A DNA stretch of 64,000 nt from Blautia wexlerae (GTDB lineage: Bacteria > Bacillota > Clostridia > Lachnospirales > Lachnospiraceae): positions 124,001 to 188,000 of the forward strand of contig NZ_JAAIMY010000001.1 in the NCBI RefSeq assembly GCF_013300825.1. Reading direction: 5' to 3'. The position numbers were made by a program, and so were the translations under genes. The notes under the pieces are model-generated. The model saw nothing but the letters and a program-made list of their open reading frames with translations, was not told the DNA's origin and did no database searches. This document shows, one piece after another, positions 32,756 through 40,977 of this stretch (within the stretch, counting starts at the first letter, position 1; each line of letters begins with the position of its first letter).

Positions 32756-33628
32756 ATGAATAATAATACGATCTTTGATGACGTATTCCGTACAATGATC
32801 GAGAAGATACCGCAGTTGGCGATACCGTTGATCAATGAAGTATTTCAGACTTCATATCCGGAGGATGTAGAGATTATACAGCTTCGAAATGAGCATCATC
32901 AGGAGAATGGTGAGATTATTACAGACTCCTGCCTGAGGATTGGAAGGAAGTTGTATCATATCGAATGTCAGAGTGTTGATGATACCACAATGGCAATCCG
33001 GATGATCGAGTATGATTTTGCTATTGCTTTAGATTCGGCCAGAAAGTACGGACGCAGATACCGTATCCCTACTGTAAAACTTGATGAATATACGAAAGAT
33101 AAAATTTTCGAGAAGAATCTGCGGATGTTTTTGCCGTTTTATATTATGCGGTATGAGAAAGAGATACATAGAATAAATCAAGATCCGGAAAAGCTGCAAT
33201 CTTTGTTGGATGAATACGAAGATATCCGAGTAATGCTGGAAAAAGAACTGACAGAAACAGGAAGGGCAGAGTTATACACGAATTTAAATAAACTGATTAC
33301 AAAAATATCGGATTACATTTGCCGTGATGAGGAAGTAGTCCGGGAAAGGTTAGGTGAGACTATGGGTGGAAAAGTGTTAGAATTGGAATCTGAAAGATTA
33401 CGTGCGGAAGGAAAGGTTCTGGGAGAGTCTATTGGAGAAGCACGTGGAGAAGCACGTGGAGAAGCGCGTGGAGAGGCAAGAGGAAAAGTCATTGGAGAGC
33501 TTCAGGGCGAAACGCGTCTTGGTGTTTTGATCAATCGTCTGATCCTGGATGGAAGAAGTGCGGAAGTTCAGGGTGCTGCGACGGATGCTGAGAGGCGGAA
33601 AGAACTTTATAAAGAGTATAATATGTAA
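32756..33628 (+). CDS. Rpn/YhgA-type PD-(D/E)XK nuclease family protein, probably shortened
   Basis: The ATG at 32738 lies inside a TATAAT box (32734-32739), so the start is set at 32756 (MNNNTIFDDVF), where GAGGGA precedes. The 290-residue product has the nuclease-family core: NNTIFDDVFRTMIEKIPQLA, then ITDSCLRIGRKLYHIECQS with the D-ExQ active-site pattern. The segment between RRYRI and PTVKL is shorter than I expect for the family, suggesting an in-frame loss of about 35 residues. The C-terminus has a GEAR tandem repeat (33436-33490). Relatives promote recombination in E. coli (Rpn) or are called PD-(D/E)XK transposases. Confidence 0.8.
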   Translation: MNNNTIFDDVFRTMIEKIPQLAIPLINEVFQTSYPEDVEIIQLRNEHHQENGEIITDSCLRIGRKLYHIECQSVDDTTMAIRMIEYDFAIALDSARKYGRRYRIPTVKLDEYTKDKIFEKNLRMFLPFYIMRYEKEIHRINQDPEKLQSLLDEYEDIRVMLEKELTETGRAELYTNLNKLITKISDYICRDEEVVRERLGETMGGKVLELESERLRAEGKVLGESIGEARGEARGEARGEARGKVIGELQGETRLGVLINRLILDGRSAEVQGAATDAERRKELYKEYNM

Positions 33629-33637
33629 CGCAAAGGA

Positions 33638-33690
33638 AACTTCCTCCTGCTGGTCGGAAAATAAGAATAACTGGCAGGAGGAAGTTTTTG
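33638..33690 (+). terminator. Intrinsic terminator after the Rpn-type gene
   Basis: A 13-bp perfect stem (33638-33650 with 33674-33686) followed by T residues. Confidence 0.88.
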
Positions 33691-33731
33691 GTCATCTTTG
33701 GATTTTCATTTATGTAAAATTCTGAAAAAGA

Positions 33732-33760
33732 TTGACAAAGCACTGGGTGGGTGTTAAGAT
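33732..33760 (+). promoter_or_regulatory. Promoter of the cobalamin-controlled surface-protein locus
   Basis: TTGACA (33732-33737) and TAAGAT (33755-33760), 17-base spacer. The start of transcription would be near 33767, about 575 bases before the first gene. Two structured elements fill that leader. Confidence 0.7.
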
Positions 33761-33799
33761 TAGTTTGTTAAATAAATAGCGTTTAGCGCATATGTACAG

Positions 33800-33990
33800 C
33801 TTATTACTACGGTAATGATTGAAGAATCGTTGGGTGAGAATCCCAAACAGGGTTCCGTTCCCTTGCAGTATATTTAGTCTGCAGTTCACTGTATTCTTGT
33901 AATGGTATTCAAAGGGAATACTATAATGCGAAGGATATGAGTGAAAGTTCAATCTGTACATTATATTCCCTGCCAGTATGGTGGGGATTT
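33800..33990 (+). ncRNA. First leader element: cobalamin-riboswitch-like, ending in a terminator
   Basis: The block TTGGGTGAGAATCCCAAACA near 33829 with the following GGGTTCCG matches the core start of a cobalamin riboswitch (GGTGAGAATCC-type helix). A later GCGAAGG and GAGTGAAAGTTCAATC (33928-33954) could be the diverged second half. A clear B12 box is not seen. It ends with a hairpin around 33966-33987 and eight T residues. It is either a diverged riboswitch or a decayed copy. Confidence 0.5.
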
Positions 33991-34039
33991 TTTTTGCACT
34001 TTGATAACTGAATATCGGAAGTCGCTTTTTATCCCTTTA

Positions 34040-34180
34040 GTTTTCGGAAATCCGGTGAGATACCGGTACGGTTTCATCCCCACTGTAATAAGGACGAACA
34101 CTGCGAAACCATTGGAAAGATCCTTTCCGAGAAGGGCAGCAAGTAGGTTGGAACTTTAAGTCAGGAGACGGACTTTAGTA
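34040..34180 (+). ncRNA. Cobalamin riboswitch, plus strand
   Basis: Core blocks in order: GGAAATCCGGTGAGATACCG near 34046, CATCCCCACTGTAA near 34075-34088, CCATTGG, CCGAGAAGGGC near 34127, AAGTAGGTTGGAACT near 34141, and the B12 box AAGTCAGGAGAC at about 34158-34169. This is a strong match. It controls the DUF4430 protein gene at 34344 and, by read-through, possibly the whole downstream locus. The mechanism is not clear: the downstream hairpins lack a strong GC stem plus U-tract, so translation control is possible. Confidence 0.92.
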
Positions 34181-34343
34181 AAAATAAAAAACAAATATCT
34201 GTAGGCATAACGGAGGTTTATTTTTTGTACCATTTTTTAGGGCAGAAAGGTATCAACGTGGCTTGAAAAGGCTACGAAACGATATATTTTGCAGGATAAC
34301 CTGCGAAAAAATTAAACTACATTTAATTCAAGGAGGAAACAAA

Positions 34344-35111
34344 ATGAACATGAAAGTAAGAAAAAGTGTGATTGCATTCTTAATGGCAACAACAATGGTG
34401 GGAAGCACAGCAGTACCGGCTATGGCAGGTCAAATTACCGTAAAGATTCAGGCAACAGGATTGCAGGGAGAAAGTTCTGAAAACATAGACACAATCCTTT
34501 CTGACTCATTAGATATTGCTGACACTGGAAGTGTAACTGCTATGGACGTATTAAAAGAATTAGCAGCACCAGGTGAAGGAAAACCTGTCGAAGATATCAG
34601 AGTTATTGATGAAGAGGGAAATAAAAGAACTTATTATCGAAAGGGATTACTGGAATGGTATAAGAGCGAATACGGAAATTATATTTCTGCAATCAAATTA
34701 GACGGGCATAATAATAGTTTAGTTGGAAAATTTTTCGGCGAAAACGGAGCAGCAATTGATGAGTCATTAACGGGTAATAAAGGATTAGCCAATAATAGAG
34801 GTGCATATTTTAAACTCTTTGATTTAAATCAGACAGAAACAAACGACATGAAGGTAACTGAAAATTCAACTTGGAACAATACAGTACATTTTGCGAATTA
34901 TTTATCTGAAAAAGATTACAACGATTATTCTGGTTGGATGTGTGTAATTGATAACAGTACTTATAACAATGGCGTAGATACCGTGCTTTCTGATGGAAAA
35001 GATCATACCCTTACATTAGATTTCTCTATGATGATGGGATTGGATTTAGGATTTGACAGCTATGTAAAAGCTGCTGATGGTACATGGGTTCCTGTAAGCG
35101 GATGGAATTAA
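34344..35111 (+). CDS. Secreted DUF4430 (transcobalamin C-terminal-like) protein
   Basis: The start at 34344 has AGGAGG (34331-34336) 7 bases upstream; the frame is open 27 codons further. The 255-residue protein has a signal peptide (VIAFLMATTMVGSTAVPAMA, cleavage near residue 30). The mature part starts with QITVKIQATGLQG, has VTAMDVLKELA and ends with a SGWMCVIDN block, the pattern of DUF4430, a family related to the C-terminal domain of animal transcobalamin. No anchor is visible. It is the first gene under a cobalamin riboswitch, so corrinoid binding outside the cell is a reasonable hypothesis. The gene is AT-rich compared with the rest of the window. Confidence 0.82.
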   Translation: MNMKVRKSVIAFLMATTMVGSTAVPAMAGQITVKIQATGLQGESSENIDTILSDSLDIADTGSVTAMDVLKELAAPGEGKPVEDIRVIDEEGNKRTYYRKGLLEWYKSEYGNYISAIKLDGHNNSLVGKFFGENGAAIDESLTGNKGLANNRGAYFKLFDLNQTETNDMKVTENSTWNNTVHFANYLSEKDYNDYSGWMCVIDNSTYNNGVDTVLSDGKDHTLTLDFSMMMGLDLGFDSYVKAADGTWVPVSGWN

Positions 35112-35155
35112 ACCAGATTAACACGTTAAACAATTAAACAAGATCTATAGGAATT

Positions 35156-35181
35156 AGACTACAAGAAATTGTAGTCTTTTT
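35156..35181 (+). terminator. Intrinsic terminator after the first DUF4430 gene
   Basis: A 9-bp perfect stem (35156-35164 with 35169-35177), GAAA loop and five T residues. It should lower expression of the large gene that follows unless read-through occurs. Confidence 0.85.
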
Positions 35182-35203
35182 CTTGTGTATATAGGAAATC
35201 AGT

Positions 35204-38200
35204 ATGAAAAATAATAAATGTATAAAAATTTGGCAATATATTTTGTTCGGTATAGCGCTCGTAATGATACTTATAAATTGTCGCATAGTTAAAGCAGATA
35301 CCACAGAATTACGACAAAATGATAAAGGGCAATACTGCATCAGTACAGCAGAAGAATACTATTTTTTTGTAGAAAATTATCGTAATGCTCCATATAAAAC
35401 AAGTACAGTTATCTTGACTAATGACATTGAAATAACAAATCAAGTAACTGGTTTGGGAACATTTTCAGGAATTTTCGACGGACAAGGGCATACTATTACA
35501 TATTCTGCAACTGACAGAACTCTTAATAAAAAAGGAATTTCAGTAATTTCATTTAGCCTAGATTCCAATGGTGTACTTGAAAATCTAAAAATTAAAATAG
35601 AACAAACAAAGCTATATGTAGGGGATGTTACTTATTCAAACATAGTATTTTCAAGTAATAATGGTCTTATAAAAGGTCTTAAAGTTACTGGAAATGTAAT
35701 TTTAGTATGCGATGATTTAACAACAAGATGGAATGTAGCAACGGGTATAGGAGCAGGAAGGGGAAAAGTAGAAAACTCTGAATTTTCCATCAGTTATGGT
35801 TTAGAAAGCACTATGACATCTGACGAAATAGCACAAAAAATTATTGATAAAAAAACTCTTTGGGAAATATGTCAGCTTGGAATTAAAGCTTCTTCACGTA
35901 TACAATATAAAAATTGTGTAAATCATGGATGCTATAGCGAAAAAATATCTGAAATAGCAGAAAAAATATCTGAGAAATTAGACCCTGAATCAAATTTTTC
36001 AGCAGGAATATATGTAGTATATTCATTTCGTGCCAACGAAAGCTCTACAATTACAAATTGTTATTATGATAAAGATATTTTCAAAGATATTCGTGTTGTT
36101 ACCGAAAAAACCAAAAGACTTTATAGCAGTAAAGAATTCCCTAATTATGAGGAATTAGGGAAAACAACTGCTGAAATGAAAGTAAAAGAAACCTATATCG
36201 GTTTCGATTTCGAAAAGGTATGGTCAATTTCACCAGATGTAAATGACGGTTATCCATACTATGATCCAAGAACAGTTGAAATAACTTTAGAGGTTCAGGC
36301 AGATGCAGAACCCAAAGTATGGAAAACCAATTATGATCGTGATTATAACCGTTTCAAAGATTATTCCACGAATTATCATTTTCCATATCGTGTTGAAATA
36401 ATCGATGGCACAAAAACTAATATCTACGACGATGGTGATAATAACAAAGTTACTATAAATGGTGCAAAAATTGTCAATCAGACAGAAGAGACAAAGGAAT
36501 TGATTGATAAATATGGTATCAAAGCAATATGTAATCCTGAAACAGATATTGAATCAGCTACTGTAGACACCAGCTTTTTAGGTCAGCGTCCTTTAACAGT
36601 GAAATGGATTAAAGAACCGGTTCTGCAGTTTGACGAAGGCCAGGAAGCACAGGCGGAAGAAGACGGATATACTTTCAAGATAAAAGTAATAAACGGTACT
36701 TGTGAAGTCAAAGATAATAGAGATGCAAGCGCAGCAGATGATCCGGCTAACTGGGAAACATATCTGACCAAAGCGGAAAAAGCCATCAAAATTATTCTGG
36801 ATTACTGCAAAGATAAAAATGCGTTTGGACCTAAAGATTCACCTTCTTATGAAAACACAGATATCTGGGCAATCTTTACTGCAGCCAGATGTGGTTATGT
36901 TCCATATGACGATAGTACCTATTTTGACAGATGGTTTACAAATACTAAAGTTTATCTGCAGGAATTAAAAGATTCCGGATCAGATTTATCCAAATGGCAG
37001 GCAACAGATCTTTCAAAACTGATTCTTGCTATTGAAGCAATCGGATATGATCCAAGAGATATTTCTTCTGTAAATCTTCTGGATGCAGTAGGAAACAGAA
37101 ATGGTGATAATTATCTTAATACGGAGTATGCGATTCATGCCATTAAATCAGGTGGCTATACCTCATCTACTTTTACTGATGATGCAATGGCAGAATGGGT
37201 ACATAAAAGAGCTGAAAGTCTTCTGAATGCAGATAATGGTTCATTTTCAAATGCAGATAACACGATGAACTGGCAGCCGTTGGTTTACTGGTATGGTAAA
37301 GATGGTTTTGGAGATGTAAAGAAAGCTATTGATCAGGCATTACACAAACTTCCGGAAATTGCGCAGCGTGCAACAGGTTCTTTCTGTACCGCAGGGTTTG
37401 AAACAGGATGTATGTCCTATGGAAATAATGCATGGAATGATGCACAGGCATTGATTTTCGCATCCATCTATAATGTAAATGTATTAGACCGCAGTACAGG
37501 ATTTACAAAAAATGGAAACAATCTCCTGGATGCATTCTTTGATCTGGTTGATGTGGATGGAGAGGTAGATGGAAGTATTCATGGATTTACAAATTATGAT
37601 GTACCACAGATTGCTCGTGGATTAAATGCTTTTGTCCGTCAGCGTAAAGGACAAAGTAACTTTTGGGATTTCTCAGACGTAAAAGTACCAACCAAGTCCG
37701 TCAACGACATGATTCTTGCCCTTAACGATAACAGTACAAAAGAAGAAATTGAAGCAGCAAGAAACGCTTACAATGCATTAGACGAAAAACACAAAGCAAT
37801 CTTTAACAAAGACACACTGAGAAAGCTTCTTGCAGCAGAGAACGGTAAAGGTGATTCTATTACAAAAGTAATCGCAGCTATTGATGCTCTGCCGGCAGCA
37901 GATAAGCTGACATTGGAGGATAAGGATGCTGTAGTAAAGGCAAGAAATCTTTACGATGCACTTGATGATGAAGCAAAATCTGTAATCTCCAATTATTCTA
38001 AGCTGACAGAAGCAGAAGCCAGGATAAAAGAACTGGAGAAGGGGCAGACACAGAAAGAAAAGGATAAAGCAGCTGCTGAGAAGGTGGTTGCGGCAATTAA
38101 TGCACTTCCTTCTTCAGATGCATTAACCCTTGATCCCTATGTTCTGCAGCTTCTGGACAACATACAGGCAGAGTATAATGCACTGACTGAAGCCCAGAAA

Positions 38201-40528
38201 GCTTTGGTAACTAACTACAGTACCTTACAGTATTTACGAAACCTGATTCCGGATTTGAAGGCTGCAGCCGCAGTTGTAGATAAGATCAAGGCAATCGGTG
38301 AAGTGACTTCCGATAATTATCAGAAGAAACAGGCTCTTGTCATAGAAGCCAGAACCGCTTATGATGCACTGACAGCAGATCAGAAGAAACGTGTTACGAA
38401 CTATGCAGAGCTTGAGAAGGCAGAATTGTTTATCAGACGCCAGAGTACAGATGCAAAAGTAAGCTATGTGATTTCCTTTATTGATGAACTGAATATCACC
38501 ACATCCTCTACAGGTGCTTTGTCTGACGGACCTCTGAAATTGACAGAAAAGAATAACAACGTACCGACAGAGAAGATCTGGAATAGCTGGAAAGATTATG
38601 TGGCAAATGCAAGAGTATTATACAATACTCTTGATGATCAGCAGAAAGCTCAGGTTACAAACTTAAGTTCTCTGGAAAAAGCAGAAGGTTATCTCTATCA
38701 GCTGAAATCTGATGCACTGAAAGCAATGCTCAAGGCACTCCCGGATGCAGAGACTGTCCGCGCTTATGAAGCACCTCAGCCGACTACAGTACCTGCAGCA
38801 CAGGAAGCTGTACAGTCAGAAGAGCTCCCGGCACAGGAAGTTCCGGCAGAAGGTTCTGATTTCTCAGACGGAAGCGCAGATGCATTTACTTCTGATATCA
38901 GTGAGCAGCCTGCAGCGCAGATGGATATTCAGTCATCAGAAGACATTGCAGATGTTTCGAATGAAGAGACCCCTGACTCTGTAATTGCAGATGAAACAGA
39001 AGCACCGGATACAGATTTCTCCACAGAAGAGGAAATTTCTGCAGCAGGTGATACTGCGAAACGTGCACTTACTGAAACAGAACTGAAACAGATTGCAGCA
39101 GCTAAGAATGCTTATGATCAGTTAACAGAAACAGAAGAAAAGAAATTCAGAAGTGAAAATACTGCACTGGTAGAGAACATGGAGAAGCTGATCGCCATGG
39201 CTCTGACTTATGAAAAAGGCCAGAATGAATACCAGCAGCTCTTCGCAGATGAAGCAGCTTTAATTTACGCAACTGTAAAAGACCACCCTGTAGACAGAGA
39301 TTCTTATCCACAGGTTAAAGCATTCCTTGACCGTTATGCGAAAGATTATCAGGGACAGGAAAGCGCAATGGCAGGTCTGAAAGTCAAAGTCGGAAATCAG
39401 GAAATGACTTTTGCAGAAGTGATCGCTGCACTGACAGCACAGGCTGACAAGGCCGGCAAAGATATCTCTGATGCACAGCAGGCAGACGACTGGATCAGCA
39501 ACCTTCCGACAGCTGTTACTAAAGAAAACATTGCAAGTGTAGAAGCAGAACTTGCAGCACTTCAGAAACTCATTGACAGCATGAGCGCAGAAGGCAAGTC
39601 CTATATGTGGAATGCAAAGCAATTAGAGTTGATCAAGACCATTGTTGCAGATTATCATATTGAACTTGCAGGCAAACAGGACGCCTTCAAAGCAGATATG
39701 CCTGCTAACCTGCAGACAAAATCCCTCAATTACAAGACAATCCAGGTAAGCTGGAGCAGTGTTGATAATGCGGACGGCTACATGGTATATCGCAGAACAG
39801 AAACAGGAAGCTGGAAGAAGATTGCAGATCAGGTAACAGATATTTCCTATAAGGATCAGAAAGCAGTTACAGGAAGAGTTTACTATTACACAGTAAGAGC
39901 TTATTCTTATACATGGGGCGGAAAGACTGTAAGCAGTTATGACAAAGATGGTGTGATTGGAAAAGCGAAGCTTGGAAAAGTAAAGATCGCAGCAACTGAT
40001 TCCGAGAACTATACCACCATCCGTGTCACATGGAATAAGGTTTCCGGAGCAAACGGTTACAGAGTATACCGCTCTGCTTCAAAGGATGGCAAGTATACAG
40101 CAATTGGATCAACCGCAAAGAACAGTGCAGTTACCTTCCTTGATAAGAAAGCAGCTACAGGAACAACCTATTATTACAAAGTACGTGCTTACAGAAATGT
40201 AAATGATAAGAAGGTTTATGGAAGTTCTTCAACAGCAGTAAAGGGGAAAGCAATTCTTTCTGTCCCGGCTCTGTCTGTAGGATCTACATCCAAAACTGCA
40301 GTTCTGGAATGGAGCAAGGTAAAGGGTGCTGATGGATATCAGGTATATGCCAGTGCTTCAAAAAATGGTAAATATATCCGTATAAAAGCCACAAAAGGAA
40401 CTGGCATGACAGAAGAGAAACTTGCCACAGGCAAGACCCGTTATTACAAAGTACGCGCTTACAGAAAAGTAAACGGCAAAGCAGTATACGGTTCTTTCTC
40501 TAAAGTAAAAAAAGTAGTCATTAAATAA
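35204..40528 (+). CDS. Giant secreted protein with alpha/alpha-barrel, helical repeats and fibronectin-like repeats
   Basis: This 1774-residue protein has a signal peptide (residues 1-31). Residues about 40-360 look like a beta-helix region (TGLGTFSGIFDGQGHTITY). Residues about 505-820 form an all-helical region with squalene-cyclase-like repeats (TDLSKLILAIEAIGYDPRDI, WNDAQALIFASIYNVNVLD), comparable to the barrel of intrinsic factor and transcobalamin. Residues 835-1180 hold about five helical repeats (YDALDDEAKSVISNYSKL type), then an acidic linker to 1285, another helical part, and three fibronectin-like repeats (1500-1774) with YYYKVRAYR. No LPXTG or C-terminal helix is seen, so wall binding would be non-covalent. 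The first 1390 bases are much more AT-rich than the rest. Confidence 0.82.
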   Translation: MKNNKCIKIWQYILFGIALVMILINCRIVKADTTELRQNDKGQYCISTAEEYYFFVENYRNAPYKTSTVILTNDIEITNQVTGLGTFSGIFDGQGHTITYSATDRTLNKKGISVISFSLDSNGVLENLKIKIEQTKLYVGDVTYSNIVFSSNNGLIKGLKVTGNVILVCDDLTTRWNVATGIGAGRGKVENSEFSISYGLESTMTSDEIAQKIIDKKTLWEICQLGIKASSRIQYKNCVNHGCYSEKISEIAEKISEKLDPESNFSAGIYVVYSFRANESSTITNCYYDKDIFKDIRVVTEKTKRLYSSKEFPNYEELGKTTAEMKVKETYIGFDFEKVWSISPDVNDGYPYYDPRTVEITLEVQADAEPKVWKTNYDRDYNRFKDYSTNYHFPYRVEIIDGTKTNIYDDGDNNKVTINGAKIVNQTEETKELIDKYGIKAICNPETDIESATVDTSFLGQRPLTVKWIKEPVLQFDEGQEAQAEEDGYTFKIKVINGTCEVKDNRDASAADDPANWETYLTKAEKAIKIILDYCKDKNAFGPKDSPSYENTDIWAIFTAARCGYVPYDDSTYFDRWFTNTKVYLQELKDSGSDLSKWQATDLSKLILAIEAIGYDPRDISSVNLLDAVGNRNGDNYLNTEYAIHAIKSGGYTSSTFTDDAMAEWVHKRAESLLNADNGSFSNADNTMNWQPLVYWYGKDGFGDVKKAIDQALHKLPEIAQRATGSFCTAGFETGCMSYGNNAWNDAQALIFASIYNVNVLDRSTGFTKNGNNLLDAFFDLVDVDGEVDGSIHGFTNYDVPQIARGLNAFVRQRKGQSNFWDFSDVKVPTKSVNDMILALNDNSTKEEIEAARNAYNALDEKHKAIFNKDTLRKLLAAENGKGDSITKVIAAIDALPAADKLTLEDKDAVVKARNLYDALDDEAKSVISNYSKLTEAEARIKELEKGQTQKEKDKAAAEKVVAAINALPSSDALTLDPYVLQLLDNIQAEYNALTEAQKALVTNYSTLQYLRNLIPDLKAAAAVVDKIKAIGEVTSDNYQKKQALVIEARTAYDALTADQKKRVTNYAELEKAELFIRRQSTDAKVSYVISFIDELNITTSSTGALSDGPLKLTEKNNNVPTEKIWNSWKDYVANARVLYNTLDDQQKAQVTNLSSLEKAEGYLYQLKSDALKAMLKALPDAETVRAYEAPQPTTVPAAQEAVQSEELPAQEVPAEGSDFSDGSADAFTSDISEQPAAQMDIQSSEDIADVSNEETPDSVIADETEAPDTDFSTEEEISAAGDTAKRALTETELKQIAAAKNAYDQLTETEEKKFRSENTALVENMEKLIAMALTYEKGQNEYQQLFADEAALIYATVKDHPVDRDSYPQVKAFLDRYAKDYQGQESAMAGLKVKVGNQEMTFAEVIAALTAQADKAGKDISDAQQADDWISNLPTAVTKENIASVEAELAALQKLIDSMSAEGKSYMWNAKQLELIKTIVADYHIELAGKQDAFKADMPANLQTKSLNYKTIQVSWSSVDNADGYMVYRRTETGSWKKIADQVTDISYKDQKAVTGRVYYYTVRAYSYTWGGKTVSSYDKDGVIGKAKLGKVKIAATDSENYTTIRVTWNKVSGANGYRVYRSASKDGKYTAIGSTAKNSAVTFLDKKAATGTTYYYKVRAYRNVNDKKVYGSSSTAVKGKAILSVPALSVGSTSKTAVLEWSKVKGADGYQVYASASKNGKYIRIKATKGTGMTEEKLATGKTRYYKVRAYRKVNGKAVYGSFSKVKKVVIK

Positions 40529-40537
40529 TAAAATGTC

Positions 40538-40573
40538 AGAATGCAATGTGTCATTATTGGCACACTGCATTCT
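40538..40573 (+). repeat. Hairpin after the giant gene
   Basis: A 15-bp stem with one mismatch and one wobble (40538-40552 with 40559-40573). The plus side has no T run; the minus side does, so it is not a clear terminator for the giant gene. Confidence 0.55.
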
Positions 40574-40617
40574 TCCAAAAAAAGCAAAGATAATCAAAAA
40601 AAATAGTTTCTGAATGC

Positions 40618-40833
40618 ATGAAAAGAATAATAAAAATATTTCTATTGGCTGTTTTGGCAATGTTTTTCGCAAGTTTAGCGGGTATATTCATTTCAGAAGA
40701 ATTTGTATTCCATAATAATATATCAGGGATCAAAGACCTGTCAGGGATATGGCTACATACTTTTGGATGGAATTTTGTGATAAACATTGTAATAGCCATG
40801 ATAATTGCTGTTAAATTCGGAAAAAAAAGATAA
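40618..40833 (+). CDS. Small two-helix membrane protein, unknown
   Basis: A 71-residue ORF with two hydrophobic segments (FLLAVLAMFFASLAGIFIS and NFVINIVIAMIIAVKF) and basic ends. No clear Shine-Dalgarno precedes the ATG, which lowers confidence. It lies between two large surface-protein genes, in the same direction. If real, it is an integral membrane protein with about 25 residues between the helices. I recognise no family. Confidence 0.45.
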   Translation: MKRIIKIFLLAVLAMFFASLAGIFISEEFVFHNNISGIKDLSGIWLHTFGWNFVINIVIAMIIAVKFGKKR

Positions 40834-40844
40834 ATAAAAATAAG

Positions 40845-40891
40845 GCAGATGTTATTTCTCTCCTGTCATTTTGCAGGAGAGAATCATCTGT
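40845..40891 (+). repeat. Extended intergenic hairpin
   Basis: A perfect 10-bp stem (40856-40865 with 40874-40883) with an outer CAGATG/CATCTG pairing. It could act as a transcript end for the genes before it; the T tract is poor. Confidence 0.55.
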
Positions 40892-40918
40892 CATTTTGTG
40901 ATTTAACCGAATAATTGC

Positions 40919-40942
40919 TAAGCGGAGGATTTTATCCGTTTG
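40919..40942 (+). promoter_or_regulatory. Small hairpin motif before the barrel-protein gene, shared with 53627-53650
   Basis: AAGCGGA pairs with TCCGTTT around GGATTTTA. A near-copy with compensating wobble changes sits upstream of the GH3 gene. Both lie about 30-35 bases before a start codon. Confidence 0.4.
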
Positions 40943-40977
40943 ATTGTAGAATCAGAAAAAGCGGAGGAAGCAAGTAA

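Noticed and set aside
33436-33490. Tandem DNA repeat GGAGAAGC(A/G)CGT
   Set aside because: First considered as a repeat array or CRISPR-like structure; it encodes the GEAR repeat at the C-terminus of the Rpn-type protein, a common feature of that family.
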